A program made the translations under genes and the position numbers. A stretch of 64,000 nt of DNA, from NCBI RefSeq assembly GCF_036549475.1, contig NZ_JAZHLI010000021.1, positions 1-64,000 of the forward strand, written 5' to 3'. Below the pieces are notes generated by a model. It worked only from the letters and a program-made list of their open reading frames with translations. It did not search any database and was not told the origin of the DNA. This DNA is from Aurantimonas sp036549475 (lineage in GTDB: Bacteria; Pseudomonadota; Alphaproteobacteria; Rhizobiales; Rhizobiaceae). Every line of letters begins with the position of its first letter. The first letter of the stretch is position 1. Below, in pieces: positions 41,731-50,102 of the stretch.

Positions 41731-43710
41731 TCAGGTTGCGGCCTTCCATTGATTTTCCTGCACTTTTAAGACTCGGCCGCTATCTACGACCTCGCTCCGC
41801 AACTTCCTGATGTAGCGCGTGCTGAACGTCTTTCCGGCCTCCGCATCCTCCGAACGGAGTGCCCGATAGGCCTCTTCCCACGTCTCGGAGGTCAGGATTT
41901 CGTCGTTCCAGTCTGCAGGATCGCGGCCACCCTGCAGGGCCAGATCCTTCGCCGCATCCTGAAATGCTTCCCACATCTCAGTGGCCGAACGGCTCAGTTC
42001 GATGGGCGCGAATTCCGATCCGGTGAGCAATTTTACGGTGCAGGAATCGACCCTGCGGCCGTCATCCAGCTTGCCGATTTCCACCCCGACGAGAGCGAAC
42101 CGGATTGGCGAAATGCTCTCCATGTCGCGCTGCTTGGTCGTGCGGATCTCGTTGTCTGCGATCTCGATCTCTGTGTCGGTCGCAGCCCTCAGAAGGGAGT
42201 GGCCGCGTGCGCCCTTGGCCGCGTCCTTGCCGCTGTGGTGGATCGTCATCACGTGGCAGTCGAGACCGTTGCGCAGCGCGTCAGCGTTCGTGACGAAGGC
42301 GCCCATGTCCTGGCTGCCGTTCTCCTCGCCGCCCGCGAGCGCCCGGCTCAGCGTGTCGATGACGACCAGCCGGACCGGGGCGCCGTATTCTTCGGCGATG
42401 GAGCGGATCAGCTTTACGAGAGCGCGGACGTCGGCGCCGGTGGTGCGCATGTCGATCGGGCACGGCACGACGAGGAACGGCACCCGCTTGCCGGCGATCG
42501 CGTCGGCATATTGCTTGCGCAGCGCGGCGAGCCGCTTGTGAAAACCTCGCCCGCCCTCGAGCACAAGATGCACGACGAGGCCCGGCGACACCCGGCGGCC
42601 CTGCCAGGGCAGCCCGGCCGCGATGTGGAATCCCATATCGAGGCCGACGAAGGTCTTGCCGCTGTTCGACGCGCCGTACATCACCGACATGGCGCCGACG
42701 TCGAGCATGTCCTCGATCAGTGGCTCGGCGCCGGCGACAAGTGCCATGTCGGCAGAGGTGTCGAAGTCGAGGGCGTAGATCTTGGCGGAACGACCCTTGA
42801 CGCCGATTTCCCATCTCGATCCGGCGCAAGCGCCGCTGTCTTCGGGCACCGCCTCAAACTCGGCGCTGGCGAGACTGACGCCCTGCGGATTCTGCGCATA
42901 GGCGAAGGCGTTCTCGATCTTGCGGCGGAGCTCTTCCGGCGCCCATGGCGGCGAGGCTTTGCCGGCTTCGTTCCAGTGCACCGACATCAGTTCGAATGCC
43001 GTCGGTTCGCTCAGGCCGAAGTCACGGAGCCGGGCGGCGACGATGTAGGTGGCATGGTCGCCGCCATCGCCCTCGACCGCTTCCGGCGCGCCGTTGCGAA
43101 GCCACTCGGCGCCGCGGAGCAAGGCCTCGACACTGTCGATCTCGCCGACGGCTTCGCGTGACGTTACTTCGCGTTTCTGCCCCTGCGCCGATTTCGCCAG
43201 GTCGACGAGCCATGTCTCGGCGAGCGCGACCGGATTGTCGGCAGCGACCGCGTACCGCTGGCCGTTGATGACGCTGCCCGGGCCAACGACGTATCCGCCG
43301 GGCCCGCGGATATCGACACCGGGATAGTCGGGGATCCGGTCGGCCGAAACCGTAATCCCGGCATCGGCCGGCATCTGCGTATAGACGTGGAATCCGCCGG
43401 ACGGTGTCGAGACTCGGAAGCTGTCCGGCATCCCCAGCATGTCGAGCTCGGCCAGCGAAGAGAGGCCCGGCTTGCCGTTCTTCACGTCGGCATCCCACAG
43501 CAGAAGCTGCCCCTCGCCCGCCCACTTTCCGGCCGCAACGCCGACGTTGTAGCCGCTGTTGTTCTGCCACCATCGCCGGATCTGCAACTCGTCCGTCGTC
43601 GCTTTCTGCTGCCAGCCGTCTATGGCCGGTTTCTTGTCGTTCGGGATCAGGGGAAACACCCGGAAGCCGCGGGCTGCCAAGTCGAGCGCGTGTTCGAGGA
43701 TCGAAGGCAT
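41731..43710 (-). CDS. Bifunctional DNA primase/polymerase (Prim-Pol) with helicase-like ATPase
   Basis: A 659-residue replication protein. The N-terminal AEP domain has LAARGFRVFPLIPNDKKPAI, LLWDADVKNG (catalytic acidic pair), and GGFHVYTQ. The C-terminal RepA/RecA-like domain has Walker A YGASNSGKTFVG, Walker B LVVIDTLSRAL and VMTIHHSGKDAAKGARGHSL. It would prime and unwind DNA. Start at 43710 with GGAG eight bases upstream. It opens the minus-strand operon. Confidence 0.9.
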   Translation of the reverse strand: MPSILEHALDLAARGFRVFPLIPNDKKPAIDGWQQKATTDELQIRRWWQNNSGYNVGVAAGKWAGEGQLLLWDADVKNGKPGLSSLAELDMLGMPDSFRVSTPSGGFHVYTQMPADAGITVSADRIPDYPGVDIRGPGGYVVGPGSVINGQRYAVAADNPVALAETWLVDLAKSAQGQKREVTSREAVGEIDSVEALLRGAEWLRNGAPEAVEGDGGDHATYIVAARLRDFGLSEPTAFELMSVHWNEAGKASPPWAPEELRRKIENAFAYAQNPQGVSLASAEFEAVPEDSGACAGSRWEIGVKGRSAKIYALDFDTSADMALVAGAEPLIEDMLDVGAMSVMYGASNSGKTFVGLDMGFHIAAGLPWQGRRVSPGLVVHLVLEGGRGFHKRLAALRKQYADAIAGKRVPFLVVPCPIDMRTTGADVRALVKLIRSIAEEYGAPVRLVVIDTLSRALAGGEENGSQDMGAFVTNADALRNGLDCHVMTIHHSGKDAAKGARGHSLLRAATDTEIEIADNEIRTTKQRDMESISPIRFALVGVEIGKLDDGRRVDSCTVKLLTGSEFAPIELSRSATEMWEAFQDAAKDLALQGGRDPADWNDEILTSETWEEAYRALRSEDAEAGKTFSTRYIRKLRSEVVDSGRVLKVQENQWKAAT

Positions 43711-43809
43711 CGGGGCTCCATACGATGGGGAGAAGTCAGCGGACCACCGGCGCCGCATCCACGTTTTTAGGCTTGCGTCGCACAGTTAGCAAGTTTAGAC
43801 ATGCTACAC
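43711..43809. promoter_or_regulatory. Divergent early/late promoter region
   Basis: The ~90 bp between the primase (minus) and the first early gene (plus) holds TTAGCAAGTTTAGACA at 43786-43801, close to the early start and similar to the motif at 50074 and 53217. On the minus strand TTGCTAA and TAAAAA are candidate promoter hexamers. Control by the XRE repressor is inferred. Confidence 0.5.
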
Positions 43810-44100
43810 ATGAGTGAAACGAAAGGCGGCCCGACGGTGAGCGACGCACACGACATCCTCGACGACATCCTTGCCTTGTGTGAGCGGGCCGGCGTCCCGC
43901 ATTCGACCTTCGGCCAACGGGCGACGAACGATCCGTCGCTGATCACGCGCATGGCCGGCCGCAAGGCGCTCGGCCGCGAACGGCTGGTGACGCCCGACAA
44001 CGAGGCGCGGATCCGCACCGCGATGACCGCGATTGCCGACGAGTACGAGGCCAAGGTGCGCGCCGCGTACAGCGAGCTTGATCGGGAGTGCGCCCGATGA
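43801..44100 (+). CDS. First early-operon protein
   Basis: A 99-residue helical protein (MLHMSETKGGPTVSDAHDIL... ALCERAGVPHSTFGQRATND). The QRATND/ITRMAGRK part resembles a short HTH of Cro-type proteins. A start at 43810 (MSETK) is also possible. Regulatory role inferred from position opposite the primase. Confidence 0.6.
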   Translation: MLHMSETKGGPTVSDAHDILDDILALCERAGVPHSTFGQRATNDPSLITRMAGRKALGRERLVTPDNEARIRTAMTAIADEYEAKVRAAYSELDRECAR

Positions 44101-44285
44101 CCTATGCGGTGGGTGACAAGCTGCGCGACGGCACGGGCAACATCTACGAGATCGTCGCTCTGCGTCACACCGATCAGTATGCGGTGAACCGAGACAGCAC
44201 GGTTCAGGTCCGTCGATGTGACGGCACAGAGCGCTGGGTCAGCGAGAGCGCGATCGAGGCAACCTGCAGAAAGCACGCCCCATGA
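44097..44285 (+). CDS. Small phage protein
   Basis: A 62-residue beta-type protein (MTYAVGDKLRDGTGNIYEIV) overlapping its neighbours by 4 bases on both sides, so tightly coupled. Function unknown. Confidence 0.6.
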   Translation: MTYAVGDKLRDGTGNIYEIVALRHTDQYAVNRDSTVQVRRCDGTERWVSESAIEATCRKHAP

Positions 44286-44371
44286 ACCGGGTCTTCCTGA
44301 CCGCCTGGGCTGTGTGCGCCATCACCACGACTGTCGTCGGCGGGCTGATGGTTGCTGCGCTGCCGGGCTGA
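44282..44371 (+). CDS. 29-residue single-TM protein
   Basis: MNRVFLTAWAVCAITTTVVG then GLMVAALPG: one membrane helix. ATG 44282 overlaps the previous stop (ATGA). The coupling supports that it is real. Confidence 0.5.
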   Translation: MNRVFLTAWAVCAITTTVVGGLMVAALPG

Positions 44372-44400
44372 CCCGCCGCCGCACGACACGGAGACGAGAC

Positions 44401-45342
44401 ATGACAGACGCGAAGACGAAGCTAGACGACCTTGCAGAACGGCATTGCGAAGGGTGGTGCAAGGAGAGTGGCGGGCGCGGGAAATTCAACGACTGCGTTG
44501 GATGCGACATCGCTGCCGCCGCCCCACAGCCCGCATCCGACGTACCCCCGGATGCGGTGGAGCACGCGGCCACTTCAATCGCCCTGCTGGTGGACGAGTG
44601 GTATCGCAAGCCTGCTGTTGCAAACCCTCCCGCAATCTCCGCCGATATTATCGCGAGACGGTTGAAGCGGTTCGCCTCTCGTGCATCCCCGGCCCAGGAC
44701 GGAGAACTTCACTGGGTGACAGGGCCACATGAGAAAGGTTTTACGGGCGTGCACCCTGTAACTGGCGACGTTGTCCGGCGTGTAGATAAATTGCCAACCC
44801 CGGCCCCCGCAGAGCGGGTGGCAGAGCCGGTGGAAGACGCCGCCAAGGCAGTGTGGGGAGCCATGCAGTGGGCTCGCGATGCCGCATCACCGGGGCACGT
44901 TTTCCCCGCTTGGGTCGAAGGCGGGAATTCTCTCGCACAAGACAAAGCCCGCGCTGTAGCTCGACGCATTCTCAGTCCTGTTGCGGCTGATTTGTCTGTC
45001 CAGAACCCCATCGAAGAATTGCGACTGGCGGCCTTGGATGCGTTCCCAGACCTCGCCTGCGATGTGCAGTTCGCATCGTTCCCCGAAGAGGGTCCGTATG
45101 GCGAGACGTTTTATCCAGACGACGGCGGGCGGGCGGTCGTCACCGTCGCAGTCGGCATCCCAATGGAAGCCGTCATCGAGGTGATGGCACACGAACTGGC
45201 GCACGTCGCTGCCGGCATCGATGCAGGCCATGGCCCCGTTTGGGACGCGGCATTCTCTAAAATCCATGAGGCATACTGCGACCGTATGTCAGGGACAAAC
45301 CCCCTCGCCAACCCAGCGCCCGCCGCGAGCCCCGGCCAATGA
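44401..45342 (+). CDS. Zinc-metalloprotease-like protein with Cys-rich N-terminus
   Basis: A 313-residue protein. The C-terminal ~100 residues hold VMAHELAHVAAGIDAGHGPV, a HExxH plus distal GHxxxW as in SprT/M48-like metalloproteases. The N-terminus has four Cys in 27 residues (HCEGWCKES ... DCVGCD). In the middle are low-conservation linkers. Stop overlaps the next gene by 4 bases. Function unknown; possible protein processing or SprT-like role. Confidence 0.6.
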   Translation: MTDAKTKLDDLAERHCEGWCKESGGRGKFNDCVGCDIAAAAPQPASDVPPDAVEHAATSIALLVDEWYRKPAVANPPAISADIIARRLKRFASRASPAQDGELHWVTGPHEKGFTGVHPVTGDVVRRVDKLPTPAPAERVAEPVEDAAKAVWGAMQWARDAASPGHVFPAWVEGGNSLAQDKARAVARRILSPVAADLSVQNPIEELRLAALDAFPDLACDVQFASFPEEGPYGETFYPDDGGRAVVTVAVGIPMEAVIEVMAHELAHVAAGIDAGHGPVWDAAFSKIHEAYCDRMSGTNPLANPAPAASPGQ

Positions 45343-46298
45343 GCGAGGGCCGCAAAGACGACAGCGGCAAGCTGCGCTACGAGCTCTACCCGCCGGACGC
45401 ACTCGCGGCCGTCGTCGCCGTCCTGACCTATGGGGCCGCCAAATACTCCCGGAAGCGAGAACTATCGAAAGAGGAGACCCTTGAATGGGCAACGGCGCGT
45501 CTCGCGGAGGCAAACCCGCAGGCTGTCATCCGAAGCGAATGGTCTACTCGAGAGGCCTTTGTCGCTCTTGCTACGAAAAACGACTGCGAGACCAAGACCC
45601 CGATTTCGCCGAGCGGCAACGAGAAAACAGACGTCAGAGGGGCACCCGGCGCGCGGATCGCGTCAGAGAACTCGCAGAGCATCGCAAGACCGATCCCCGG
45701 TGTCGAAAGCGAGACCGGGAGACCAGGCGAAGAGCACGATTACGCAAGCAATACGGACTGGAGGTCTCAGAGATCGACGATATCTCCGCGTTGCAAAATC
45801 ATCGTTGCGCAATCTGCGAGCGAAACCTCGATGAAGTTGCGCGTGTTCACGTCGATCATTGTCACGATGGAGGGCATGTCCGAGGTCTGCTTTGCAGTCG
45901 GTGCAACAACGGCCTCGGAATGTTTGAGGACAATGCTCGGCTGCTTAAAAAGGCAGCTTCCTACGTTGAGGATTCCGACGTTTCCGCATTTCTCGGATCT
46001 GTCCGATGACCGAGTTTCGTTCATCGAGAGTGGTGCACGGAACTGGGAACGCGGGATGGCGTGGTCGCGCCTGCGCGGTGCTCTCGACCGTCACATGGCC
46101 GCTTTCGACCACGGCGAGGACACCGATCCCGAGACCGGGCTCCCTCACCTGGCGCACGCGGCCTGCTGCCTGACATTCCTCCTCTCCTATCAGCTGCGCA
46201 ATGTGGGCGAGGACGATCTTCCTCGTAATTCACAGGGCAGCCGTGACTGGCAAGCCGCTGTCAGTTCTGCGCTTTCCAAATTGCCGCCGAAAAACTGA
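45339..46298 (+). CDS. DUF5664 (dATP/dGTP diphosphohydrolase-like) gene with 588-bp in-frame insertion
   Basis: The N-terminal 40 residues (SEGRKDDSGKLRYELYPPDA ... YGAAKYSR) and the last ~83 (NWERGMAWSRLRGALDRHMA, DPETGLPHLAHAACC) form one domain of the DUF5664 family. Between CGGAA at 45450 and CGGAA at 46038 lies 588 bp that the family lacks. Exact removal gives a 123-residue protein of normal length. The insert carries the endonuclease VII gene in another frame, yet the DUF5664 frame has no stop across its 196 codons. Confidence 0.8.
   Translation: MSEGRKDDSGKLRYELYPPDALAAVVAVLTYGAAKYSRKRELSKEETLEWATARLAEANPQAVIRSEWSTREAFVALATKNDCETKTPISPSGNEKTDVRGAPGARIASENSQSIARPIPGVESETGRPGEEHDYASNTDWRSQRSTISPRCKIIVAQSASETSMKLRVFTSIIVTMEGMSEVCFAVGATTASECLRTMLGCLKRQLPTLRIPTFPHFSDLSDDRVSFIESGARNWERGMAWSRLRGALDRHMAAFDHGEDTDPETGLPHLAHAACCLTFLLSYQLRNVGEDDLPRNSQGSRDWQAAVSSALSKLPPKN
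45485..46009 (+). CDS. Endonuclease VII-type HNH (homing-like) endonuclease
   Basis: The 174-residue protein has a basic N-terminal half and a C-terminal endonuclease VII domain: NHRCAICERN, RVHVDHCHDGGHVRGLLCSR and CNNGLGMFEDN (two CxxC and the catalytic HVDH). GAGGAGA precedes ATG 45485. It lies wholly inside the DUF5664 insertion, as homing endonucleases do. Less GC-rich than flanks by eye. Confidence 0.88.
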   Translation: MGNGASRGGKPAGCHPKRMVYSRGLCRSCYEKRLRDQDPDFAERQRENRRQRGTRRADRVRELAEHRKTDPRCRKRDRETRRRARLRKQYGLEVSEIDDISALQNHRCAICERNLDEVARVHVDHCHDGGHVRGLLCSRCNNGLGMFEDNARLLKKAASYVEDSDVSAFLGSVR

Positions 46299-46385
46299 CG
46301 CTACGGGCTCGACTCTCCGCCGAGGACAGTGTTCCTATTATGTTCTGTTTTGCTGACGAAATTCATACCCAAGGATCCTAGACCC

Positions 46386-46835
46386 ATGGCGCGCCTCGCT
46401 CTCGACCTCGGCACCACGACAGGATGGTGCGTCGGCACGCCCGGCGCGCACTTCTCTGGCGTATGGAGCCTGAAGCCGGGTCGGTTCGACGGCGGCGGCA
46501 TGCGCTTCGTGAAATTCCGCGAGCGGCTCAACGAGATCGGCAGTGCGTACCGGCTGCACGAGGTCTCTTTCGAAGAGGTCCGCAAGCACCGCGGAACCGA
46601 TGCAGCCCACGTCTACGGCGGTCTGCTCGCGATCCTCACCGAGTGGTGCGAGACGAACAGCGTCCCATACGAAGGAATCCCGGTCGGAACGATAAAACGC
46701 GCGTGGACGGGTAACGGAGCGGCCGGCAAACCCTTGATGATGGAAGCTGCATTCGAGCGCGGCTATTCCCCGTCGGACGATAACGAGTGTGACGCGATCG
46801 CGATCTTCTGCCTCAAGGAAGGGATCTGCATCTGA
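46386..46835 (+). CDS. RuvC-like Holliday-junction resolvase
   Basis: A 149-residue protein: RLALDLGTTTGWCVG (first Asp), SFEEVRKHRGTDAAHVYGGL (Glu), DDNECDAIAIFCL (final acidic pair). Complete RuvC fold as in phage resolvases; it would cut recombination or replication junctions before packaging. Confidence 0.85.
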   Translation: MARLALDLGTTTGWCVGTPGAHFSGVWSLKPGRFDGGGMRFVKFRERLNEIGSAYRLHEVSFEEVRKHRGTDAAHVYGGLLAILTEWCETNSVPYEGIPVGTIKRAWTGNGAAGKPLMMEAAFERGYSPSDDNECDAIAIFCLKEGICI

Positions 46836-47089
46836 TGATCATCGGGCGCATTGAAGGTGCCACGCGCACTCTCGGCAAGAGCCAGGGCTACCTTGGCCTG
46901 CCGATCCGCGACGTGCGACTGAATTGCAGCGTCGGCGGCGACGGCACGCCGGCCATGCAGACCGCATGGTTCCCAACGCCAGACGAGCTCGCGGCCGTCA
47001 ATGCCGGCGCACCGATCCACCTGACCGTGCTCGGCACCGCGCACCCGCCGGTTATGCTGAGCACCGGCAACGTCCCCGACACCGACTGA
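46835..47089 (+). CDS. Small hypothetical protein
   Basis: An 84-residue beta-rich protein (MIIGRIEGATRTLGKSQGYL...) linked by 1-base overlaps to the RuvC-like and helicase genes on either side. Conserved position suggests a DNA-metabolism role; family unknown. Confidence 0.6.
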   Translation: MIIGRIEGATRTLGKSQGYLGLPIRDVRLNCSVGGDGTPAMQTAWFPTPDELAAVNAGAPIHLTVLGTAHPPVMLSTGNVPDTD

Positions 47090-48333
47090 TGCCGGTCGCT
47101 ATGCCCTACCAGCTGGCCGGCGCCGAGTTCTTGGCCGCGCGTACCGCAGCGCTGCTGGCCGACGAGCCCGGCCTCGGCAAATCCGCGCAGGCGATCATCG
47201 CCGCCGACACTGCCGGCGCCGGCCGGGTGCTCGTGATCTGCCCGGCCAGCGTCGTCGAGAACTGGCGCCGCGAGATCGAGATGTGGTCGCTCGGCCTGTT
47301 CGACTTCGAGGTGCTGAGCTTCGACCGTGCCGGCCAGGCGACCGCCGGCTTCGACACGCTGATCATCGACGAGGCGCATTACGTCAAGACCCCGACGGCC
47401 AAGCGCACGCAGACGCTCTACGGGCCGAAATGGGACCGGGTCGGCGGCCTCGCCGAGCAGGCGCAGCGCGTCTACCTGCTTTCGGGAACTCCGATGCCGA
47501 ACAATCCGTCCGAACTCTGGACGCATCTTCGCGCCCTGCACGCCAATGCCATCCTGGCCAAGGGCGGCAAGCCCCGCACCTTCGCGCAGTTCGTCGGGAA
47601 GTTCTGCCACACTCGCGACAACGGCTTCGGCATGCAGATCGTCGGCGGCAAGAACCACGACCAGCTGCGCGCGGCACTCGACGGATTCATGCTCCGCCGG
47701 ACGAAGGCCGAGGTGATGAGCGAGATGCCGGCACTGCGATACGCCGAGCTTGCGGTGCCCGGCCGGATCGATCCGAAGGCCCTCGGCGACGAGGCCGTGA
47801 TCGTCCGCAAGGCGCTGGAGGAACACGGCGTTGACGGACTGAAGATGGTCGCCGGCCACGTTACCACCCTGCGGCGCCTCACTGGCGCGGCCAAGGTCGC
47901 GGGCGTCGCCGCGTGGGTGCGCGACTGGCTCGCCAACGGTGGCGGCAAGATCGTGCTGTTCGCCCAGCATCGCGACGTCCTCGACGGGCTTCAAGCCGAG
48001 CTCAAGCCGGCCTATGCCGTCGCCCGGGTCGATGGCTCGACGACCGATCGGCAGCGCCAGGTGGACGAATTCCAGCGCGGCGACGCGCGGGTCTTCCTCG
48101 GCCAGCTGCAGGCGGCCGGAACCGGCATCACGCTGACGGCAGCGAGCGACCTGGTCTTCGTGGAGTCGTCGTGGGTGCCGGCTGAGAACGAACAGGCTGC
48201 GCAGCGGATCCACCGCATCGGCCAGGATCAGGCGTGCCTTGTTCGCTTCGCTACGCTGGCCGGCTCGATCGACGAGGCCGTGCAGCGGGCGATCGCGCGG
48301 AAGATGAACGACATCGTGCGGGTGATCGGATGA
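47089..48333 (+). CDS. SNF2/DEAD-type helicase
   Basis: A 414-residue SF2 ATPase: Walker A LLADEPGLGKSAQA, DEAH box TLIIDEAHYVK, YLLSGTPMPN (motif III), and motif VI AAQRIHRIGQDQ. It is the single-polypeptide phage SNF2 form without extra domains. Likely replication or recombination; ATP-dependent DNA translocation. Confidence 0.92.
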   Translation: MPVAMPYQLAGAEFLAARTAALLADEPGLGKSAQAIIAADTAGAGRVLVICPASVVENWRREIEMWSLGLFDFEVLSFDRAGQATAGFDTLIIDEAHYVKTPTAKRTQTLYGPKWDRVGGLAEQAQRVYLLSGTPMPNNPSELWTHLRALHANAILAKGGKPRTFAQFVGKFCHTRDNGFGMQIVGGKNHDQLRAALDGFMLRRTKAEVMSEMPALRYAELAVPGRIDPKALGDEAVIVRKALEEHGVDGLKMVAGHVTTLRRLTGAAKVAGVAAWVRDWLANGGGKIVLFAQHRDVLDGLQAELKPAYAVARVDGSTTDRQRQVDEFQRGDARVFLGQLQAAGTGITLTAASDLVFVESSWVPAENEQAAQRIHRIGQDQACLVRFATLAGSIDEAVQRAIARKMNDIVRVIG

Positions 48334-48635
48334 ACCGGCGACCGCGCAGCCCGAACTTCACGCCCTATGAGGACAACGTCATCCGACGGGACCGGCAGAT
48401 GCGCGAAAACGTCAACGTGACGGCTCGCAAGCTTGGCCGGACGGTGCGCCAGGTGCAGGCGCGGGCCGGCCGTATTGGCGCCGTGAAAGGCGAAGCACCG
48501 AAGCGCGAGGTGTGCGTCGACATCGCACTGACGAGCGCGGAATACGACTGGTTCTACAGCAAGGCCGACGGGCTCCCGATCTCTGTCTTCTGCCGCCGCA
48601 TCCTGCTCGCCGAATACCGGAAGGAGAACCCATGA
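48330..48635 (+). CDS. Small HTH/Myb-like protein
   Basis: A 101-residue basic protein: MNRRPRSPNFTPYEDNVIRR then ARKLGRTVRQVQARAGRIG, a SANT/Myb-like HTH, followed by a beta/helix tail. ATGA overlap with the helicase stop fixes the start. DNA binding likely. Confidence 0.65.
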   Translation: MNRRPRSPNFTPYEDNVIRRDRQMRENVNVTARKLGRTVRQVQARAGRIGAVKGEAPKREVCVDIALTSAEYDWFYSKADGLPISVFCRRILLAEYRKENP

Positions 48636-48654
48636 CCGTTCAGAGGGCAAAGCT

Positions 48655-48852
48655 TTGAAGACGCACCCGACGTTCGGCAACGTGGTCGTCACGGAACACG
48701 CTGTGACCGTGGAGCTAACGCTTCGGACCGTCAGGGATGGCCAGCCGGTGGCGATCTTCACCTATGCCGAGATCGCAAAGTTCGCGGGGTTGCTCGCTCA
48801 GATTCAGGCGCCGGCTCCCGAGGCCGACGACATCGGCGACATGCTCGCCTAG
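48655..48852 (+). CDS. Small hypothetical protein, TTG start
   Basis: A 65-residue protein (MKTHPTFGNVVVTEHAVTVE...). The TTG overlaps the stop of a short preceding frame (MTVQRAKL, 48632-48658), a TTGA coupling. Beta then helix layout. Function unknown. Confidence 0.5.
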   Translation: MKTHPTFGNVVVTEHAVTVELTLRTVRDGQPVAIFTYAEIAKFAGLLAQIQAPAPEADDIGDMLA

Positions 48853-48867
48853 TTGTTTATCTCGTGT

Positions 48868-48910
48868 TTAGCATTTTTAGCATTGCTACGCGCTAATCGC
48901 TGTGCATAAT
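48868..48910 (+). promoter_or_regulatory. Candidate promoter with TTAGCA operator sites
   Basis: TTGCTA (48883-48888) and CATAAT (48905-48910) are spaced 16 bp, as in a sigma70 promoter. TTAGCAT occurs twice just upstream (48868 and 48878), overlapping the -35. This is the longest gene-free stretch inside the early operon (48853-48971). Confidence 0.6.
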
Positions 48911-48971
48911 CGGTCTGGCAGTCAACGCAGTCGCCCCGGAGCGCCGGGACAGGATCAGAGGAAACGAGACG

Positions 48972-49337
48972 ATGGTCGATCGTGAGAAGCTCAGAGCGCA
49001 ATACCTCGCCGAGGGGTGGGGCAAACTGGCTCTCGACGCCGGCTTTGATCCAGTCGACACGGAGTCCTCGGCTAGATCTGCATTCCGGTTCGCCGACGAC
49101 AAGATCAAGACAATTGAGGCCGAGCGCCAGAGGCTTCTTACAGCGACGACAAACGCGGCAGCGTTGATCGGCGCAACTTACGAATGGCTCGCACGCGTTG
49201 AGAAGGCGGGCGGCGCAACTTCCATCGAGGGCGTTGCAGCCTGTCACGCCATGCTCACCAGCCTCAGGAAGAATGCTGACAGAACCGAGAAGCTCGTCAT
49301 GGAGCCTCTACGAAAAGCGCTTGCCGAGTCCGCCTGA
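48972..49337 (+). CDS. Hypothetical phage protein
   Basis: A 121-residue helical protein (MVDREKLRAQYLAEGWGKLA..., with KTIEAERQRLLTATTNAAAL). GAGGAAACGAGACG precedes the ATG. First gene after the internal promoter. No family recognised. Confidence 0.6.
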   Translation: MVDREKLRAQYLAEGWGKLALDAGFDPVDTESSARSAFRFADDKIKTIEAERQRLLTATTNAAALIGATYEWLARVEKAGGATSIEGVAACHAMLTSLRKNADRTEKLVMEPLRKALAESA

Positions 49338-49416
49338 CCTTTCGCAGGCCGGCGGCAGAGCGCCGGCTCACGAAACGCCAGCCGTTTCCTGCCCCCACAA
49401 TCCGAGAGGAACCCCA

Positions 49417-50034
49417 ATGATCCGCATCGAGATCACCGGCGACCAGCCGGCGGCAATCGGCCACCAGTTGACCGCCCTTGCCGCTTTGTTCGGCGTCCAG
49501 ACGTCCAACGCCCCAGCGCTCGTCGAGTCGTTCGTCACGGGCGACACGGAGACGACAACCGCCGTGGACGACGAGCCGGCCCCGCGTCTGCGCGGCAAGG
49601 CCGGCGAAGGCCGCGCCCGCCGGACGAAGGAAGAGATGGCCGAAGACGAGGCGCTGGAGAAGCTGGCGGCTTCCGCTGGCATCGCGATCGAGGACGTCGA
49701 CGCCAAGCTGGCCGAAGGCAACAGCCGGGCCGACGTGATCGCGTCGCTGGAGCGCGCGATCCGCGAGAACACGGACACGGCCGAGGAGCCGAAGGAGCCG
49801 GAAGCGGAGACCAAGGCCGACACGCCGCCCGCCGGCGACGTGTCGCGCGAGGACGTGCGCAAGGCGATCGTCGAGGCCGCTGCCAAGGTTGACCAGCCCA
49901 AGCGCGGCGACTTCGTGCAGAGCCTGCTGAACCCGTTCGGCGTCAAGAAGCTCGGCGACCTCCCCGACGAGAAGCTCGGTGCGCTGATGGCGGCCGTGAC
50001 GGAAAGCCAGGGCGTCGACTCCGCGCTCGACTAG
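49417..50034 (+). CDS. Hypothetical acidic phage protein
   Basis: A 205-residue protein with MIRIEITGDQPAAIGHQLTA, a disordered Glu/Thr/Ala-rich middle, and a folded C-terminus (VQSLLNPFGVKKLGDLPDEK). GAGAGGA fixes the start at 49417. It resembles phage accessory proteins near recombination genes; function unknown. Confidence 0.6.
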   Translation: MIRIEITGDQPAAIGHQLTALAALFGVQTSNAPALVESFVTGDTETTTAVDDEPAPRLRGKAGEGRARRTKEEMAEDEALEKLAASAGIAIEDVDAKLAEGNSRADVIASLERAIRENTDTAEEPKEPEAETKADTPPAGDVSREDVRKAIVEAAAKVDQPKRGDFVQSLLNPFGVKKLGDLPDEKLGALMAAVTESQGVDSALD

Positions 50035-50073
50035 GTCCGACGCCACATCGGCGCGGCTTCGGCCGCGCTGCTT

Positions 50074-50089
50074 TTAGCAACTTTCGACA
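50074..50089 (+). promoter_or_regulatory. 16-bp motif TTAGCAACTTTCGACA, copy 1
   Basis: TTAGCAACTTTCGACA recurs identically at 53217-53232. It lies 14 bp before the start of the zinc-ribbon gene at 50103. Similar sequences are at 43786, 48868 and inside the 53669 gene at 53683. Probable regulator site. Confidence 0.6.
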
Positions 50090-50102
50090 ATGGATGTGCG
50101 AA

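Noticed and set aside
45448..46037. Group I intron in the DUF5664 gene (U before and G at the end of the insert)
   Set aside because: Only ~63 bases lie outside the endonuclease frame, too few for the conserved core, and no guide sequence pairing with the exon was found.
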